Below are positions 1-8,693 of a DNA stretch of 46,877 nucleotides, piece by piece; position 1 is the stretch's first letter; every line of letters starts with the position of its first letter. A model generated the notes under the pieces. It did no database searches. It saw only the letters and a list, made by a program, of their open reading frames with translations, and was not told the origin of the DNA. A program made the position numbers and the translations under genes. The DNA lies in the NCBI GenBank assembly GCA_902373525.1, contig CABKMN010000015.1:1-46877 (forward strand). The letters run 5' to 3'. Source of the DNA: an uncultured Bilophila sp. (lineage in GTDB: Bacteria > Desulfobacterota > Desulfovibrionia > Desulfovibrionales > Desulfovibrionaceae).

Positions 1-100
1 TTGGAGGGGGGAGGGAGAAACTTTCTGGAGAAAGTTTCTCCCTCCCCCCTCCAAACCTCCCCTCTCCCTCTTCAAAGACGTTCGACCTTATCGAATCCCT
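1..100 (+). repeat. 3'-end hairpin repeat, copy 1, with conserved tail
   Basis: Bases 1-25 and 30-54 form a perfect 25-bp stem around a TGGA loop. The 5' arm is almost all purine. A pyrimidine-rich spacer follows, then a tail at 71-100 (TTCAAAGACGTTCGAC, later TTATCGAATCCCT) that recurs in copies 2 and 3. The tail holds a small inverted repeat, TTCGA/TCGAA. The other copies lie just behind stop codons, so a plus-strand gene probably ends left of the window. There is no T-run, so calling it a terminator is inference. Confidence 0.75.
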
Positions 101-379
101 CATGCGGGATGTCCCCTTTTTGACAGGACGGACCACTCTGCCGGGCTTGAAAGAAGAAAAAGCTCTGAATGGGATTGATACGCCTGCGCGGCATGGCGAC
201 TGGACAAGCGTTTCAACGTATTCTGTTAATCAAATCCTCTTGAGTCCCAAAGGCCATGAACCGAACCGTCGTTCGTTTGCCGTAACAGCCCCACAGGCAT
301 CTCTCGCAGCAGGTGTCTTTTTGATCGGCACGTTGCCTTGCACCGCCCCGCCTTCCCAAAATCCCAAAAGACGCGGAAC
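101..379. other. Intergenic, no gene recognised
   Basis: Short open frames here on both strands overlap each other, are low in complexity and have no convincing ribosome binding site. I see no gene, RNA or mobile element between repeat copies 1 and 2. Confidence 0.5.
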
Positions 380-480
380 AGGGATTCGATAACGTCGAAA
401 GTCTTTGAAAGAGGAAGGATGGGGGTACGGGGGAAGGGAGGGGAAAACGTTCTTCAGAACGTTTTCCCCTCCCTTCCCCC
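380..480 (-). repeat. 3'-end hairpin repeat, copy 2, inverted, with conserved tail
   Basis: Bases 429-452 and 457-480 form a perfect 24-bp stem around a TTCA loop. The tail, read on the minus strand, lies at 380-413 and matches that of copy 1 with a few substitutions. The hairpin starts 24 bp behind the stop of the minus-strand gene ending at 504, so it probably ends or protects the transcript of the 504-4993 operon. Its orientation relative to that gene (stop, hairpin, tail) is the same as for copy 3. Confidence 0.75.
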
Positions 481-503
481 GATTCGCTTTTCCAGCCCTG
501 CGT

Positions 504-1040
504 CTAAAACGTCGAAACCGCCGGGTACACGGGCGTCTCGAAAACGGCGTGGCAGGTAAGCGCAAGCATGACGGCGCCGATGCCGCACTTCACGACGATG
601 CCGAGGAAACGCCCCACAAGCGCGCCCTTGGCGGCCTGCCGGGCTTCGTAGTCGTCGCGCCCGTTGCAGCGCTCCATCAGATAGCAGCCGGCCCACGCCC
701 CGGCGAGCGCGCCGATGAACGCGCCGAGCCCGAACAGGAACGGCATCCCGGCGAGCGCGCCGACAATCGCCCCGATCAGCCCCGCCCACATGCCGCTGGT
801 GCTGGAGCCGTATTTCTTGCTCCCCCAGCCTTGGGCGATGTACTCGACCACCTCCCCGAAAACGGCGAGGCCCACGAGCATGGCGAAAAAGAGCACGCCC
901 ATGTCGCCGGGGGAAGGATAGAGGAACCGCCACAACCCGATGAGGCCGAGCATGATCCAGTTCGCGGGCAGCGTGATCACGTTCAACAGAAGCACGAAGC
1001 CGAGCAGCACGAGGAAAATGGTGGGAAAAAGAACCTCCAC
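504..1040 (-). CDS. DUF456 family inner-membrane protein
   Basis: A 178-residue, very hydrophobic protein. It has an N-terminal membrane segment (about 5-40), a second near 47-66, and a glycine/alanine-rich pair of segments (about 85-118) of the GxxxG type typical of DUF456. The charged loop near residues 120-135 is probably cytoplasmic, and a last segment ends near 165. No catalytic residues are known for the family and its function is unknown. It starts 3 bp after the rel stop, so it is almost certainly cotranscribed with rel and translationally coupled. Family assignment is by overall pattern and is fairly secure; function is not. Confidence 0.75.
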   Translation of the reverse strand: MEVLFPTIFLVLLGFVLLLNVITLPANWIMLGLIGLWRFLYPSPGDMGVLFFAMLVGLAVFGEVVEYIAQGWGSKKYGSSTSGMWAGLIGAIVGALAGMPFLFGLGAFIGALAGAWAGCYLMERCNGRDDYEARQAAKGALVGRFLGIVVKCGIGAVMLALTCHAVFETPVYPAVSTF

Positions 1041-1043
1041 GCC

Positions 1044-3260
1044 CTACTCCTCGTTCGCCGTCTTGCGGAGGACTTCCATGACCGAGGGCAGATGCCGCAG
1101 CCGGTCGATGACGTGATAGAGATGCGCCACGTCGCGCACCTGCACCACCATCTCCATCTCGGAGCGCCCGTCCACGAGCGCCTGCAACAGACAGCCGTCG
1201 ATGTTGACGTCCTCGTCCCGGAGCACGATGGCGATGTCCGCCAGCGAGCCCTTCTGATTGCGGGCCATGATGTGGATGCGGACCGGGAAGGGCTGCGTCT
1301 CGTGCCCGTCCCACTGAACCGAAATGAGGCGGTCCGGCTCCATTTCCTGAATGTTCGGACAGGTCGCCGTGTGCACGATCACGCCGCGCCCGCGGCTGAT
1401 GAAGCCCACGATGGAGTCGCCGGGCACCGGGTTGCAGCAGTGGGCGATGCGGACCATCATGTCGTCCATGCCGCGCACAGTGATGCCCCCGGCCTTGGCG
1501 GGCGGAGGCGGCGTCTGTTCCTTGCGCTTGCGGTGCGCGACCACCGTATCCACGGCGTCGGGCGTTTCGAGGATTTCCGGCGGGGCCACGATGGCCTGAA
1601 GCCGCTTGACCACCTGCTTGGTCGTGAACCGCGCGTAGCCGATGGAGGCCATCAGCTCGTCCACAGAACCGGCGGCCAGCGCGTTGACCAGCGTGCCCAG
1701 ATGCCCGTCCTTCTCCGCCTTGCTGAGATTGATGCCGGCCTTGCGGGCTTCCTTTTCCAGCATTTCGCGGCCAAGGCCCATCGCCGCCGCGCGTTCCTCC
1801 GTGCGGAGGTACTGCTGGATGCGGCTGCGCGCCTTGGCGGTCTTGACGATCTTGAGCCAGTCGCGGCTGGGGCGGCGGTTCTTGTCGGTGATGATCTCCA
1901 CCGTATCGCCGCTCTTGAGCGCCGTATTCAGCGGCACCAGCTTGCCGTTGACCTTCGCGCCCACGCACTGACTGCCCACCTGCGTGTGGATGAGGAAGGC
2001 GAAGTCCAACGGGGTCGCGCCCTCGGGGAGCTCCTTCACGTCTCCGGCGGGCGTGAAGACGTACACTTCGTCCTTGAACAGGTCCATGCGCAGGGTGTGC
2101 ATGAATTCCTTGGAGTCGGATTCCTGCCCCTGCCGGTTGACGATCTCGCGGAGCCATTCGAACTCGGGAGCGTCCTTGACGTTCACCGCGTGGTGCCGTT
2201 CCTTGTACAGCCAGTGCGAAGCCACGCCGTGTTCGGCCAGCCGGTGCATCTCCTCCGTGCGTATCTGGATTTCGATGCGCTCGCCCTCGGGCCCGATCAC
2301 CGTCGTGTGCAGGCTCTGGTACCCGTTGGCCTTGGGCATGGAGATGTAGTCCTTGAAGCGGCCCGGAACCGGCTTCCACTGGGCATGGACGAGGCCGAGC
2401 ACGGCGTAGCAGTCGCGCACGTCCTTGACGATGGCCCGGAAGGCGAGGATGTCGTGCATATCGTCGAGCGTCAGGTTCTGCTCGGTCATCTTTTTATAGA
2501 TGCTGTAGATATGCTTGATGCGGCCCCAGACCGTGCCTTCGATCTGGTTGGAGCTGAGGATGCCCTCCAGCTTGGAGATGATCTTGGCGATGAGCTGGCG
2601 CTCCACCACCTGATTGCTTTCCAGCCAGTCGGAAATCTGGGCGTAGACGTCCGGGTGGATGTATTTGAAGCTGAGTCCTTCCAGCTCCAGCTTGATGCGG
2701 TGCAGGCCGAGACGGTTGGCGAGGGGCACGTAGATGTCCATCGTCTCCTGCGCGATGCGCTGCCGCTTGTGCGCCTTCTGGAAATCGAGCGTCCGCATGT
2801 TGTGCACGCGGTCCGCCAGTTTGACGATGGGCACCCGGATGTCGTGCGACATGGCGAGGATCATCTTGCGGATGTTCTCGGCCTGCTGCTCCTCCTTGCT
2901 GTCGAAGGTCATCATGCTGATCTTGGTCACGCCGTCCACGATGTCGGCGACCTGTTCCCCGAACTCGGCATCGACCTCTTCAAGCGTCACCTTCGTGTCT
3001 TCCACCGTGTCGTGCAGCAGCCCGGCGGTCACCGCGTGGGCGTCGAACCCGAGTTCCGCCAGAATCTCCGCCACCGCCAGCGGGTGGGAAAGATACGGCT
3101 CCCCGGAAAGCCGCACCTGCCCGGCGTGGGCGGCGGCGGCGTAGGCGTAGGCTTTGCGGACGAGCGCCTGCTCGGCTTCCGTGGAGTTGGCGGCCAGTCG
3201 GCTCAGAATGTTCTGCATCGGCAGGGGAAGATGGGAGGCGGGAGCTTCAACTGTACTCAT
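1044..3260 (-). CDS. rel: Bifunctional (p)ppGpp synthetase/hydrolase (Rel/SpoT family)
   Basis: Cytoplasmic enzyme that makes and degrades the stringent-response alarmone (p)ppGpp. From the ATG at 3260 it is 738 residues, the usual long-RSH length. The HD hydrolase domain is intact (H45, H59, HDTVEDT at 83-89). The synthetase domain has GRIKHIYSIYKKM at 246-258 and RFKDYISMPKANGYQSLHT at 301-319. A TGS domain follows near 400-460 and an ACT domain forms the C-terminus (about 650-735). The frame stays open upstream to 3365, but that start would overlap the preceding gene. AGGA about 8 bp before 3260 favours the start chosen. The intact HD motif argues for a bifunctional Rel rather than a RelA-only synthetase. 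It lies 62 bp behind a peptide-type binding protein, so nutrient uptake and alarmone control may share a transcript. Confidence 0.95.
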   Translation of the reverse strand: MSTVEAPASHLPLPMQNILSRLAANSTEAEQALVRKAYAYAAAAHAGQVRLSGEPYLSHPLAVAEILAELGFDAHAVTAGLLHDTVEDTKVTLEEVDAEFGEQVADIVDGVTKISMMTFDSKEEQQAENIRKMILAMSHDIRVPIVKLADRVHNMRTLDFQKAHKRQRIAQETMDIYVPLANRLGLHRIKLELEGLSFKYIHPDVYAQISDWLESNQVVERQLIAKIISKLEGILSSNQIEGTVWGRIKHIYSIYKKMTEQNLTLDDMHDILAFRAIVKDVRDCYAVLGLVHAQWKPVPGRFKDYISMPKANGYQSLHTTVIGPEGERIEIQIRTEEMHRLAEHGVASHWLYKERHHAVNVKDAPEFEWLREIVNRQGQESDSKEFMHTLRMDLFKDEVYVFTPAGDVKELPEGATPLDFAFLIHTQVGSQCVGAKVNGKLVPLNTALKSGDTVEIITDKNRRPSRDWLKIVKTAKARSRIQQYLRTEERAAAMGLGREMLEKEARKAGINLSKAEKDGHLGTLVNALAAGSVDELMASIGYARFTTKQVVKRLQAIVAPPEILETPDAVDTVVAHRKRKEQTPPPPAKAGGITVRGMDDMMVRIAHCCNPVPGDSIVGFISRGRGVIVHTATCPNIQEMEPDRLISVQWDGHETQPFPVRIHIMARNQKGSLADIAIVLRDEDVNIDGCLLQALVDGRSEMEMVVQVRDVAHLYHVIDRLRHLPSVMEVLRKTANEE

Positions 3261-3322
3261 GGCTCGTCCTGTGGGCTGATGGTGAATCCTGACCGCCGGT
3301 GTTGTGCGACGGTATACAAACT

Positions 3323-4993
3323 CTAAGGCTGAACGTGGTACCTCTGCAAGTCTTTGGGAACCCACCAGCGATCAAAATTATACATGATGCCGTTCAGCTC
3401 GGGCTTCACGCCCCGGAACCGCGCCTGAAGGATGGGCAGCGCGTAGGGAACGTACAGGAAGCAGTAGGGCTGCTCCGCGTCCAGAATCTCCTGTACCCGG
3501 TCGTACAGTTCCTTGCGCCGGGCCTGATCGGTAAGGCTGCGGGCCTCCACGAGCAGGGCGTCCACCTCGGCGTTGCGGTAGCCCGTGAAGTTCAGGCCTC
3601 CCGGCTTGGCCCGCGAGGAGTGCCACACGTCGTAGATGTCGGGGTCGAGGGTGATCGTCCATGCGAGGATGATGGCGTCGAACCGCCCCTTGTTGACAAA
3701 TTCCTTGATGAACGCGGCCCACTCCACCGTGCGGATGCGGACCTGAATGCCGAGGGCCTTGAGCTGGCTCTGGATGATGATCGCGGCCTTGATGCGCTGA
3801 TCGTTGCCCTGATTAACCAGTATGGTGAACCGGAAGGGCGTGCCGTCGCGCTCAAGCACGCCGTCGGCGTTCTGCTTCCAGCCCGCCTCGGCGAGCAGCC
3901 TGCGGGCCTCGTCCGCATCCTGCTTCACGGGCGAGAGCCTGTCGTTGTAGGCCCACGTCCCCGGCTTGTACGGCCCCACCGTGGGCACGCCCTGCCCGAG
4001 CAGCACCCCATCAATGAGCGACCGGCGGTCGATGGCCATCGACACGGCCCGGCGCACGCGCACGTCCGTAAAAAAGGGATGGGAGAGATTGAACCCGAGG
4101 AACGTATAGCTGAACGACAGGTAGCGGTATTTGCGCCAGTCCCGTTCCCACAGGGGGCCCTGCGTCTGGCGCAGGTACTGCTGCGGGGAGAGAGACATCA
4201 TGTCCAGCTTTCCGGCCTTGAGTTCGAGGAACATGGTCGAGGGATCGGGAATGACCCTGTAGACCACCTCGTCCAGATTCGGGCGCCCCTCGAAATAGGT
4301 GTCGGACGCCGCCAGCGTAAGCATGGAGCCCGCGTCCCACTTGGCGAGCCTGAACGGCCCCGCGCCGACGGGCTTGCGGGCCACCGGCGTGGTCATGAGG
4401 TCCTGCCCCTCCAGCACATGCTTGGGCAGAATGGCCCCCATCCACGTCATCAGCGAGCGGGCGAACGGCTTTTCGTACCGCACCTCGAACGACAGCCGCC
4501 CCGTCTTCGTGAACGACTGGATCGCCAGAAAATCGCCGGAATAGGCCGTGGGCGTCTTGGGATCGATCATCGTTCTGTAGGTGAACTCCACATCGTCCGC
4601 GGTAAGAGGCACGCCGTCCTCCCAGCGGATGTCGTCGCGCAGGACGAACCGCAGGAGCTTCCCGCCTTCGAGCACCTCGTACGAAGCCGCCGCCCACGGG
4701 ACCACGTTCAGGTCCTTGTCGTACTTGAGCGGGGCCACATACAGCAGATCGGTGATTTCCGAAGAGGCGGAATCCGAAGCCATGTACGGGATGAGGTTGG
4801 ACGGCTCCCCGATGCTGCCCATGAGGATGCGCCCGCCGTACGCCGGGGTTTCCCCGGACGTCCCGGTCTCCGCACCCGCCGGGCTTCTTTCCGCGCCGGT
4901 TTCCATGCCCTTTTCCGCGAAAGAAAGCGGACGCATCACGGCCCCGACAAGAGCCAACAACAGGCAAAACGCCATTAACATGCTTTTTTTCAT
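3323..4993 (-). CDS. Periplasmic substrate-binding protein, ABC transporter family 5 (peptide/nickel type)
   Basis: 556 residues from the ATG at 4993. A basic N-terminus (MKKS) and a hydrophobic stretch (about 6-24) form a signal peptide; I see no lipobox. The mature protein has the family 5 (DppA/OppA/NikA) layout: an early GGRIL-MGSIGEPSNLIPYMASDSAS segment, EDGVPLTADDVEFTYRTM, and a late EQPYCFLYVP segment. The ligand could be di- or oligopeptides or a metal chelate; sequence alone does not decide. No permease or ATPase gene is adjacent, so it must serve a transporter encoded elsewhere. The frame is open 98 codons further upstream, but that part has no protein-like character. First gene of a probable operon with rel and the DUF456 gene. 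Confidence 0.85.
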   Translation of the reverse strand: MKKSMLMAFCLLLALVGAVMRPLSFAEKGMETGAERSPAGAETGTSGETPAYGGRILMGSIGEPSNLIPYMASDSASSEITDLLYVAPLKYDKDLNVVPWAAASYEVLEGGKLLRFVLRDDIRWEDGVPLTADDVEFTYRTMIDPKTPTAYSGDFLAIQSFTKTGRLSFEVRYEKPFARSLMTWMGAILPKHVLEGQDLMTTPVARKPVGAGPFRLAKWDAGSMLTLAASDTYFEGRPNLDEVVYRVIPDPSTMFLELKAGKLDMMSLSPQQYLRQTQGPLWERDWRKYRYLSFSYTFLGFNLSHPFFTDVRVRRAVSMAIDRRSLIDGVLLGQGVPTVGPYKPGTWAYNDRLSPVKQDADEARRLLAEAGWKQNADGVLERDGTPFRFTILVNQGNDQRIKAAIIIQSQLKALGIQVRIRTVEWAAFIKEFVNKGRFDAIILAWTITLDPDIYDVWHSSRAKPGGLNFTGYRNAEVDALLVEARSLTDQARRKELYDRVQEILDAEQPYCFLYVPYALPILQARFRGVKPELNGIMYNFDRWWVPKDLQRYHVQP

Positions 4994-5016
4994 GTATATT
5001 CCGATCCGTTTGTAAA

Positions 5017-5032
5017 TATTTTCCCGAAAATA
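5017..5032. promoter_or_regulatory. Palindrome in the leader of the binding-protein gene
   Basis: TATTTTC-CC-GAAAATA is a perfect 7-bp inverted repeat with a 2-bp centre. It lies 24 bp upstream of the ATG at 4993, in the AT-richer gap between the two divergent genes. It could be an operator. I cannot name the regulator. Confidence 0.35.
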
Positions 5033-5268
5033 CTCATAACATACTTGCCGACCCTTGAAAACAGACGACTCTTGGCATACAACGATAATATAAGACTCGT
5101 CGCTTATACATCCGTGCGCACTTGCCGCATCCTGCGGAGAGAACTTTTCCCATCGGGCATCCCTTCTTTTCCACCTGTCTGCAACCATACCGTACCCGAA
5201 AGCATCATGAGGGATTCGCCTTTTCGTGAAGTTGCGCACAAAGAACAAGGATATGCCGTTGCAGTGCC

Positions 5269-8200
5269 ATGACAGAATCAAGGACACCTGAAAAAATGAA
5301 CGTACGCGAGGAAAGTGCCGCCCGAGCCCTGATCCAGGGGTTCCTGAAAGACTCCGTCCCCGAATATATCAAGGATACGGGGCAGGAAATCCTGAACGGA
5401 GGCGGCGTCCACAAGCTGACCATCCGCAAGGAGGGCGACGGCTGGGACGTGGAAGGCATCGTGCAGGGCGAGGACTTCCAGAACTATTCACCCCACCTGC
5501 TGCTGCATCTGGGCGATTCCCAGATATCCTACAACTGCAACTGCCATGAAGCCTTCATGGGCGTCTGCCGCCATGTCGCCGCCACCGCCCTGAAGATGCA
5601 CGCCGATCTCGACAAGGACTACGGCGCGCCCGAAGAGCCGCAGCGCCTCAACACCGAATGGCGCCAGAGTTTCCGCAACTTCTTCTCCAGTTCGCTGGAG
5701 CCGGAAACCGGACGCCACTACTTCATTTTCCGGTTCTACCCCGAACCGGGGCGGCTCATCGTGGCCCTGTTCCGGGCCCGCCAGAACAAGACCGGTCTCT
5801 CCTCGGTCCATCAGGAAACCTCGCTGGAACAGATACTCCGCAATCCCGAATGGTGCGACCAGTCCCCGCAGCTGTTGCAGGTGGCCCGCCAGATCGGGCA
5901 TTACCTCGACTACTACGGGCACCGGATCGAAATCCCCGAGGGCCTCGTGTCGTGGTTCTTCTGGGCCATCCGGCGCGAATACTACATGTTCTGGAAGGAT
6001 ACCGACATCCCGTGCACCATCGTGAGCACCCCGCTCACCGTGAAGCTCCGCCCCGGCCTCGACGAGGACGGCCTGCGCTTCGACGTGCTCCTCCAGCGCG
6101 GCGACAAGAAGCCCTTCTCCATTTCGGAGGAGGACAGCGAAATCACCTTCCACGGGCAGATGCCCCTGTGGGTGTGCTGGAACCAGAGCTTCTACCCGGT
6201 GCAGACGAGCCTTTCGCCCTCGCTGGTCAAACAGCTCGTCGCCGACCACCCGGTGGTGCCGCAGGACAACATCTCCGAGTTCCTCGACCGGGTGTGGGCG
6301 CGCCTGCCCGCCTCCGAACTCTACGAGCCGGACGAATTCCTCAAGATCATGGGCCCCATCTTCCAGCCCGCGACCTACGATCCCAAGCTGTTCCTCGACG
6401 AGGAAGGCAGCCTGCTCACGCTCGAAGTACAGAACACCTACGAGACGGTGCACGGCGAATTCATTTTGCCCGGCCCGAACCCGGACTTCCAGACCGGCAG
6501 CTACGTCTTCGAGGGGCACACCTTCCTCGTGCGCCGCGATCAGACGGAAGAGGCCGCGCTCATGGCGCAGCTCGCGGAAATGCACTTCCAGCCCAGAAGC
6601 AACAAGCTGTGGTTCATGGAGCCGGAAGAGGCCATCGCCTTCCTGCTGGACTCCTACCCCACGCTGGTGGAAAACTGGCGCGTGTACGGGGAAAAGGCGC
6701 TCACCCGCTACAAGGTGCGCATGTCCCAGCCCGTCATTTCCGCCAAGGTGGAAAGCAACGAAAAGGAAAAGTGGTTCAGCCTCGACATCGACGTGGAATA
6801 CGACGGGCAGCACCTGCCGCTCGAACGCATCTGGAAGGCGTGGGTGCGCGGTCGCCGCTATGTGCAGCTCAAGGACGGCTCCTACACGAGCCTGCCCGAA
6901 TCGTGGCTGGAAAAGCTGGCCCACAAGTTGCAAGCCCTCGGTTTCGACCCCACCAAGCCGCCCAAGCACCAGTTCAAGCAGTTTGAAGCGCCCGTGCTCG
7001 ACAACCTGCTCGACGATCTGCCCAACGCGGAAACCGACTCCTTCTGGAATTCCCTGCGCGAAAAGGTGCGGAACTTCACCGAGGTGGAACCGGTCAACAC
7101 CCCGAAGGGCCTCAACGCCACGCTCCGCAACTACCAGCTCCAAGGCGTGTCGTACCTGAACTTCCTCAGCGAATACGGGTTCGGCGGCATTCTCGCGGAC
7201 GAAATGGGCCTCGGCAAGACTATCCAGACCCTGTCGTTCATCCAGCACATGGTCAACAGCGGGCACGAGGGGCCGAACCTCATCGTGGTGCCCACCTCCG
7301 TGCTGCCCAACTGGGAGCGCGAATCGGAAAAATTCGTGCCGCGCCTCAAGCGGCTGATCATCTACGGCACGCGCCGCGAGGGCATGTTCCGCAAGGTGGC
7401 GGATTCCGACATCGTGGTGACGACCTACGCCCTGCTCCGCCGCGACCTTGAGGAACTGGAGAAGCACTACTTCAACTCGATCATCCTCGACGAAGCCCAG
7501 AACATCAAGAACCCCAACACGATCACGGCGCGCTCCGTGCGCTCCATCAAGGCCCGGATGCGCCTGTGCCTGTCCGGTACGCCCATCGAAAACAACCTGT
7601 TCGAATTGTGGTCGCTGTTCGAGTTCCTCATGCCCGGCTTCCTCGGATCGCAGCACGCGTTCCAGCGCGGCGTGGTCAAGCCGATCCGCGATGGGGACGG
7701 CGAAAGCCTCGAATACCTGCGTTCGCGCGTGAAGCCGTTCATCCTGCGCCGTACCAAGGCCGAGGTCGCCAAGGACCTGCCGCCGAAGATCGAGAACGTG
7801 ACGTACTGCAACATGACGGACGAACAGGCGGAACTCTACGCCGCCCTGACCCGCAAGCTCCGGGATCAGGTGCTCGCCGACGTGGAGAGCAAGGGCATGG
7901 CCAAGAGCCAGATGTCCATTCTGGACGCCCTGCTCAAGCTGCGCCAAATCTGCTGTCACCCGCGCCTGCTCAAGGTGGACATGCCCGGCTTCTCGACCGG
8001 CAGCCTACCCTCCGGCAAGTTCGAGGCCTTCAAGGACATGATCTTCGACGTGGTGGAAGGCGGGCACAAGGTGCTGGTCTTCTCCCAGTTCGTGCAGATG
8101 CTCCAGATCATCCGCGGCTGGCTCCAGCTTACGGACATCCCCTTCTGCTATCTGGACGGCACCAGCAAGGACCGTCTCGATCAGGTGGACCGCTTCAACA

Positions 8201-8517
8201 GCAGCCCGGACATCCCGATCTTCCTCATCTCCCTGAAGGCGGGCGGCACGGGCATCAACCTGACCTCGGCGGACTACGTCATCCACTACGATCCGTGGTG
8301 GAACCCCGCCGTGGAAAGTCAGGCCACCGACCGCACGCACCGTATCGGCCAGACGCGGCAGGTCTTCTCCTACAAGCTGATCTGCCAGAACACCGTCGAA
8401 GAAAAAATCCTGAAACTTCAGGAAATGAAGCGCGGCGTCGCCGAGGCCGTCATCCCCGGTCAGGACACGTGGAAGTCCCTGACGAAGGAAGACCTCGAAA
8501 TGCTCTTTGAAGTGTAA
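5269..8517 (+). CDS. SNF2-family helicase with N-terminal SWIM zinc finger
   Basis: A 1082-residue SWI2/SNF2 ATPase that would move along DNA or remodel protein-DNA complexes. The SWIM zinc finger is at C90-x-C92 with C100-x-H102. A long middle region of the bacterial SNF2-associated type follows. The helicase core has Walker A (DEMGLGKT, about 645-652), DEAQ (about 740-743), LSGTPIENN, and a helicase C-terminal half with SLKAGGTGINL and THRIGQTRQV (about 1020). All ATPase motifs look intact. The start is uncertain: ATG 5269, or ATG 5296 (residue 10), which has AAGGA 12 bp upstream. It is transcribed alone, divergent from the binding-protein operon, and ends at a good terminator. No defence or restriction gene is adjacent, so a housekeeping role is more likely than a defence island. 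Confidence 0.93.
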   Translation: MTESRTPEKMNVREESAARALIQGFLKDSVPEYIKDTGQEILNGGGVHKLTIRKEGDGWDVEGIVQGEDFQNYSPHLLLHLGDSQISYNCNCHEAFMGVCRHVAATALKMHADLDKDYGAPEEPQRLNTEWRQSFRNFFSSSLEPETGRHYFIFRFYPEPGRLIVALFRARQNKTGLSSVHQETSLEQILRNPEWCDQSPQLLQVARQIGHYLDYYGHRIEIPEGLVSWFFWAIRREYYMFWKDTDIPCTIVSTPLTVKLRPGLDEDGLRFDVLLQRGDKKPFSISEEDSEITFHGQMPLWVCWNQSFYPVQTSLSPSLVKQLVADHPVVPQDNISEFLDRVWARLPASELYEPDEFLKIMGPIFQPATYDPKLFLDEEGSLLTLEVQNTYETVHGEFILPGPNPDFQTGSYVFEGHTFLVRRDQTEEAALMAQLAEMHFQPRSNKLWFMEPEEAIAFLLDSYPTLVENWRVYGEKALTRYKVRMSQPVISAKVESNEKEKWFSLDIDVEYDGQHLPLERIWKAWVRGRRYVQLKDGSYTSLPESWLEKLAHKLQALGFDPTKPPKHQFKQFEAPVLDNLLDDLPNAETDSFWNSLREKVRNFTEVEPVNTPKGLNATLRNYQLQGVSYLNFLSEYGFGGILADEMGLGKTIQTLSFIQHMVNSGHEGPNLIVVPTSVLPNWERESEKFVPRLKRLIIYGTRREGMFRKVADSDIVVTTYALLRRDLEELEKHYFNSIILDEAQNIKNPNTITARSVRSIKARMRLCLSGTPIENNLFELWSLFEFLMPGFLGSQHAFQRGVVKPIRDGDGESLEYLRSRVKPFILRRTKAEVAKDLPPKIENVTYCNMTDEQAELYAALTRKLRDQVLADVESKGMAKSQMSILDALLKLRQICCHPRLLKVDMPGFSTGSLPSGKFEAFKDMIFDVVEGGHKVLVFSQFVQMLQIIRGWLQLTDIPFCYLDGTSKDRLDQVDRFNSSPDIPIFLISLKAGGTGINLTSADYVIHYDPWWNPAVESQATDRTHRIGQTRQVFSYKLICQNTVEEKILKLQEMKRGVAEAVIPGQDTWKSLTKEDLEMLFEV

Positions 8518-8530
8518 GCGCACCAAACGC

Positions 8531-8560
8531 GACCGCCCCTTTACGGGGCGGTCTGCTTTT
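8531..8560 (+). terminator. Intrinsic terminator of the SNF2 helicase gene
   Basis: GACCGCCCC (8531-8539) pairs with GGGGCGGTC (8545-8553) around a 5-nt loop, followed by TGCTTTT. It begins 14 bp after the helicase stop. Confidence 0.85.
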
Positions 8561-8661
8561 GCGCCTGCAAGAAACTGCCGTCGGCCCGCGCAAACGGACC
8601 TGTCCCGGCTCTCTTGTGCCGTATGGGCACCCGCGGGGCAAAGGGGTACGGCCTACAACGA

Positions 8662-8688
8662 GGGGGAAACGTTCCGAACGTTTCCCCC
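8662..8688 (-). repeat. 3'-end hairpin repeat, short copy without tail
   Basis: GGGGGAAACGTT (8662-8673) pairs perfectly with AACGTTTCCCCC (8677-8688). The AACGTTC core and the purine arm resemble copy 2. It sits 5 bp behind the minus-strand permease stop at 8694, between convergent genes. I see no conserved tail. Confidence 0.6.
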
Positions 8689-8693
8689 ATGTT

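Noticed and set aside
405..3326. Long plus-strand open frame (973 codons) opposite rel
   Set aside because: Rich in Arg, His, Asp and Glu in low-complexity order, the usual shadow of a GC-rich gene; the minus strand encodes an intact Rel protein.
5488..7959. Minus-strand open frame (823 codons) opposite the SNF2 helicase
   Set aside because: Shadow frame; the helicase motifs on the plus strand are complete.
5269..8517. SNF2 helicase as part of a phage-defence system
   Set aside because: No nuclease, methylase or other defence gene is beside it; it has its own terminator and a divergent metabolic operon next to it.
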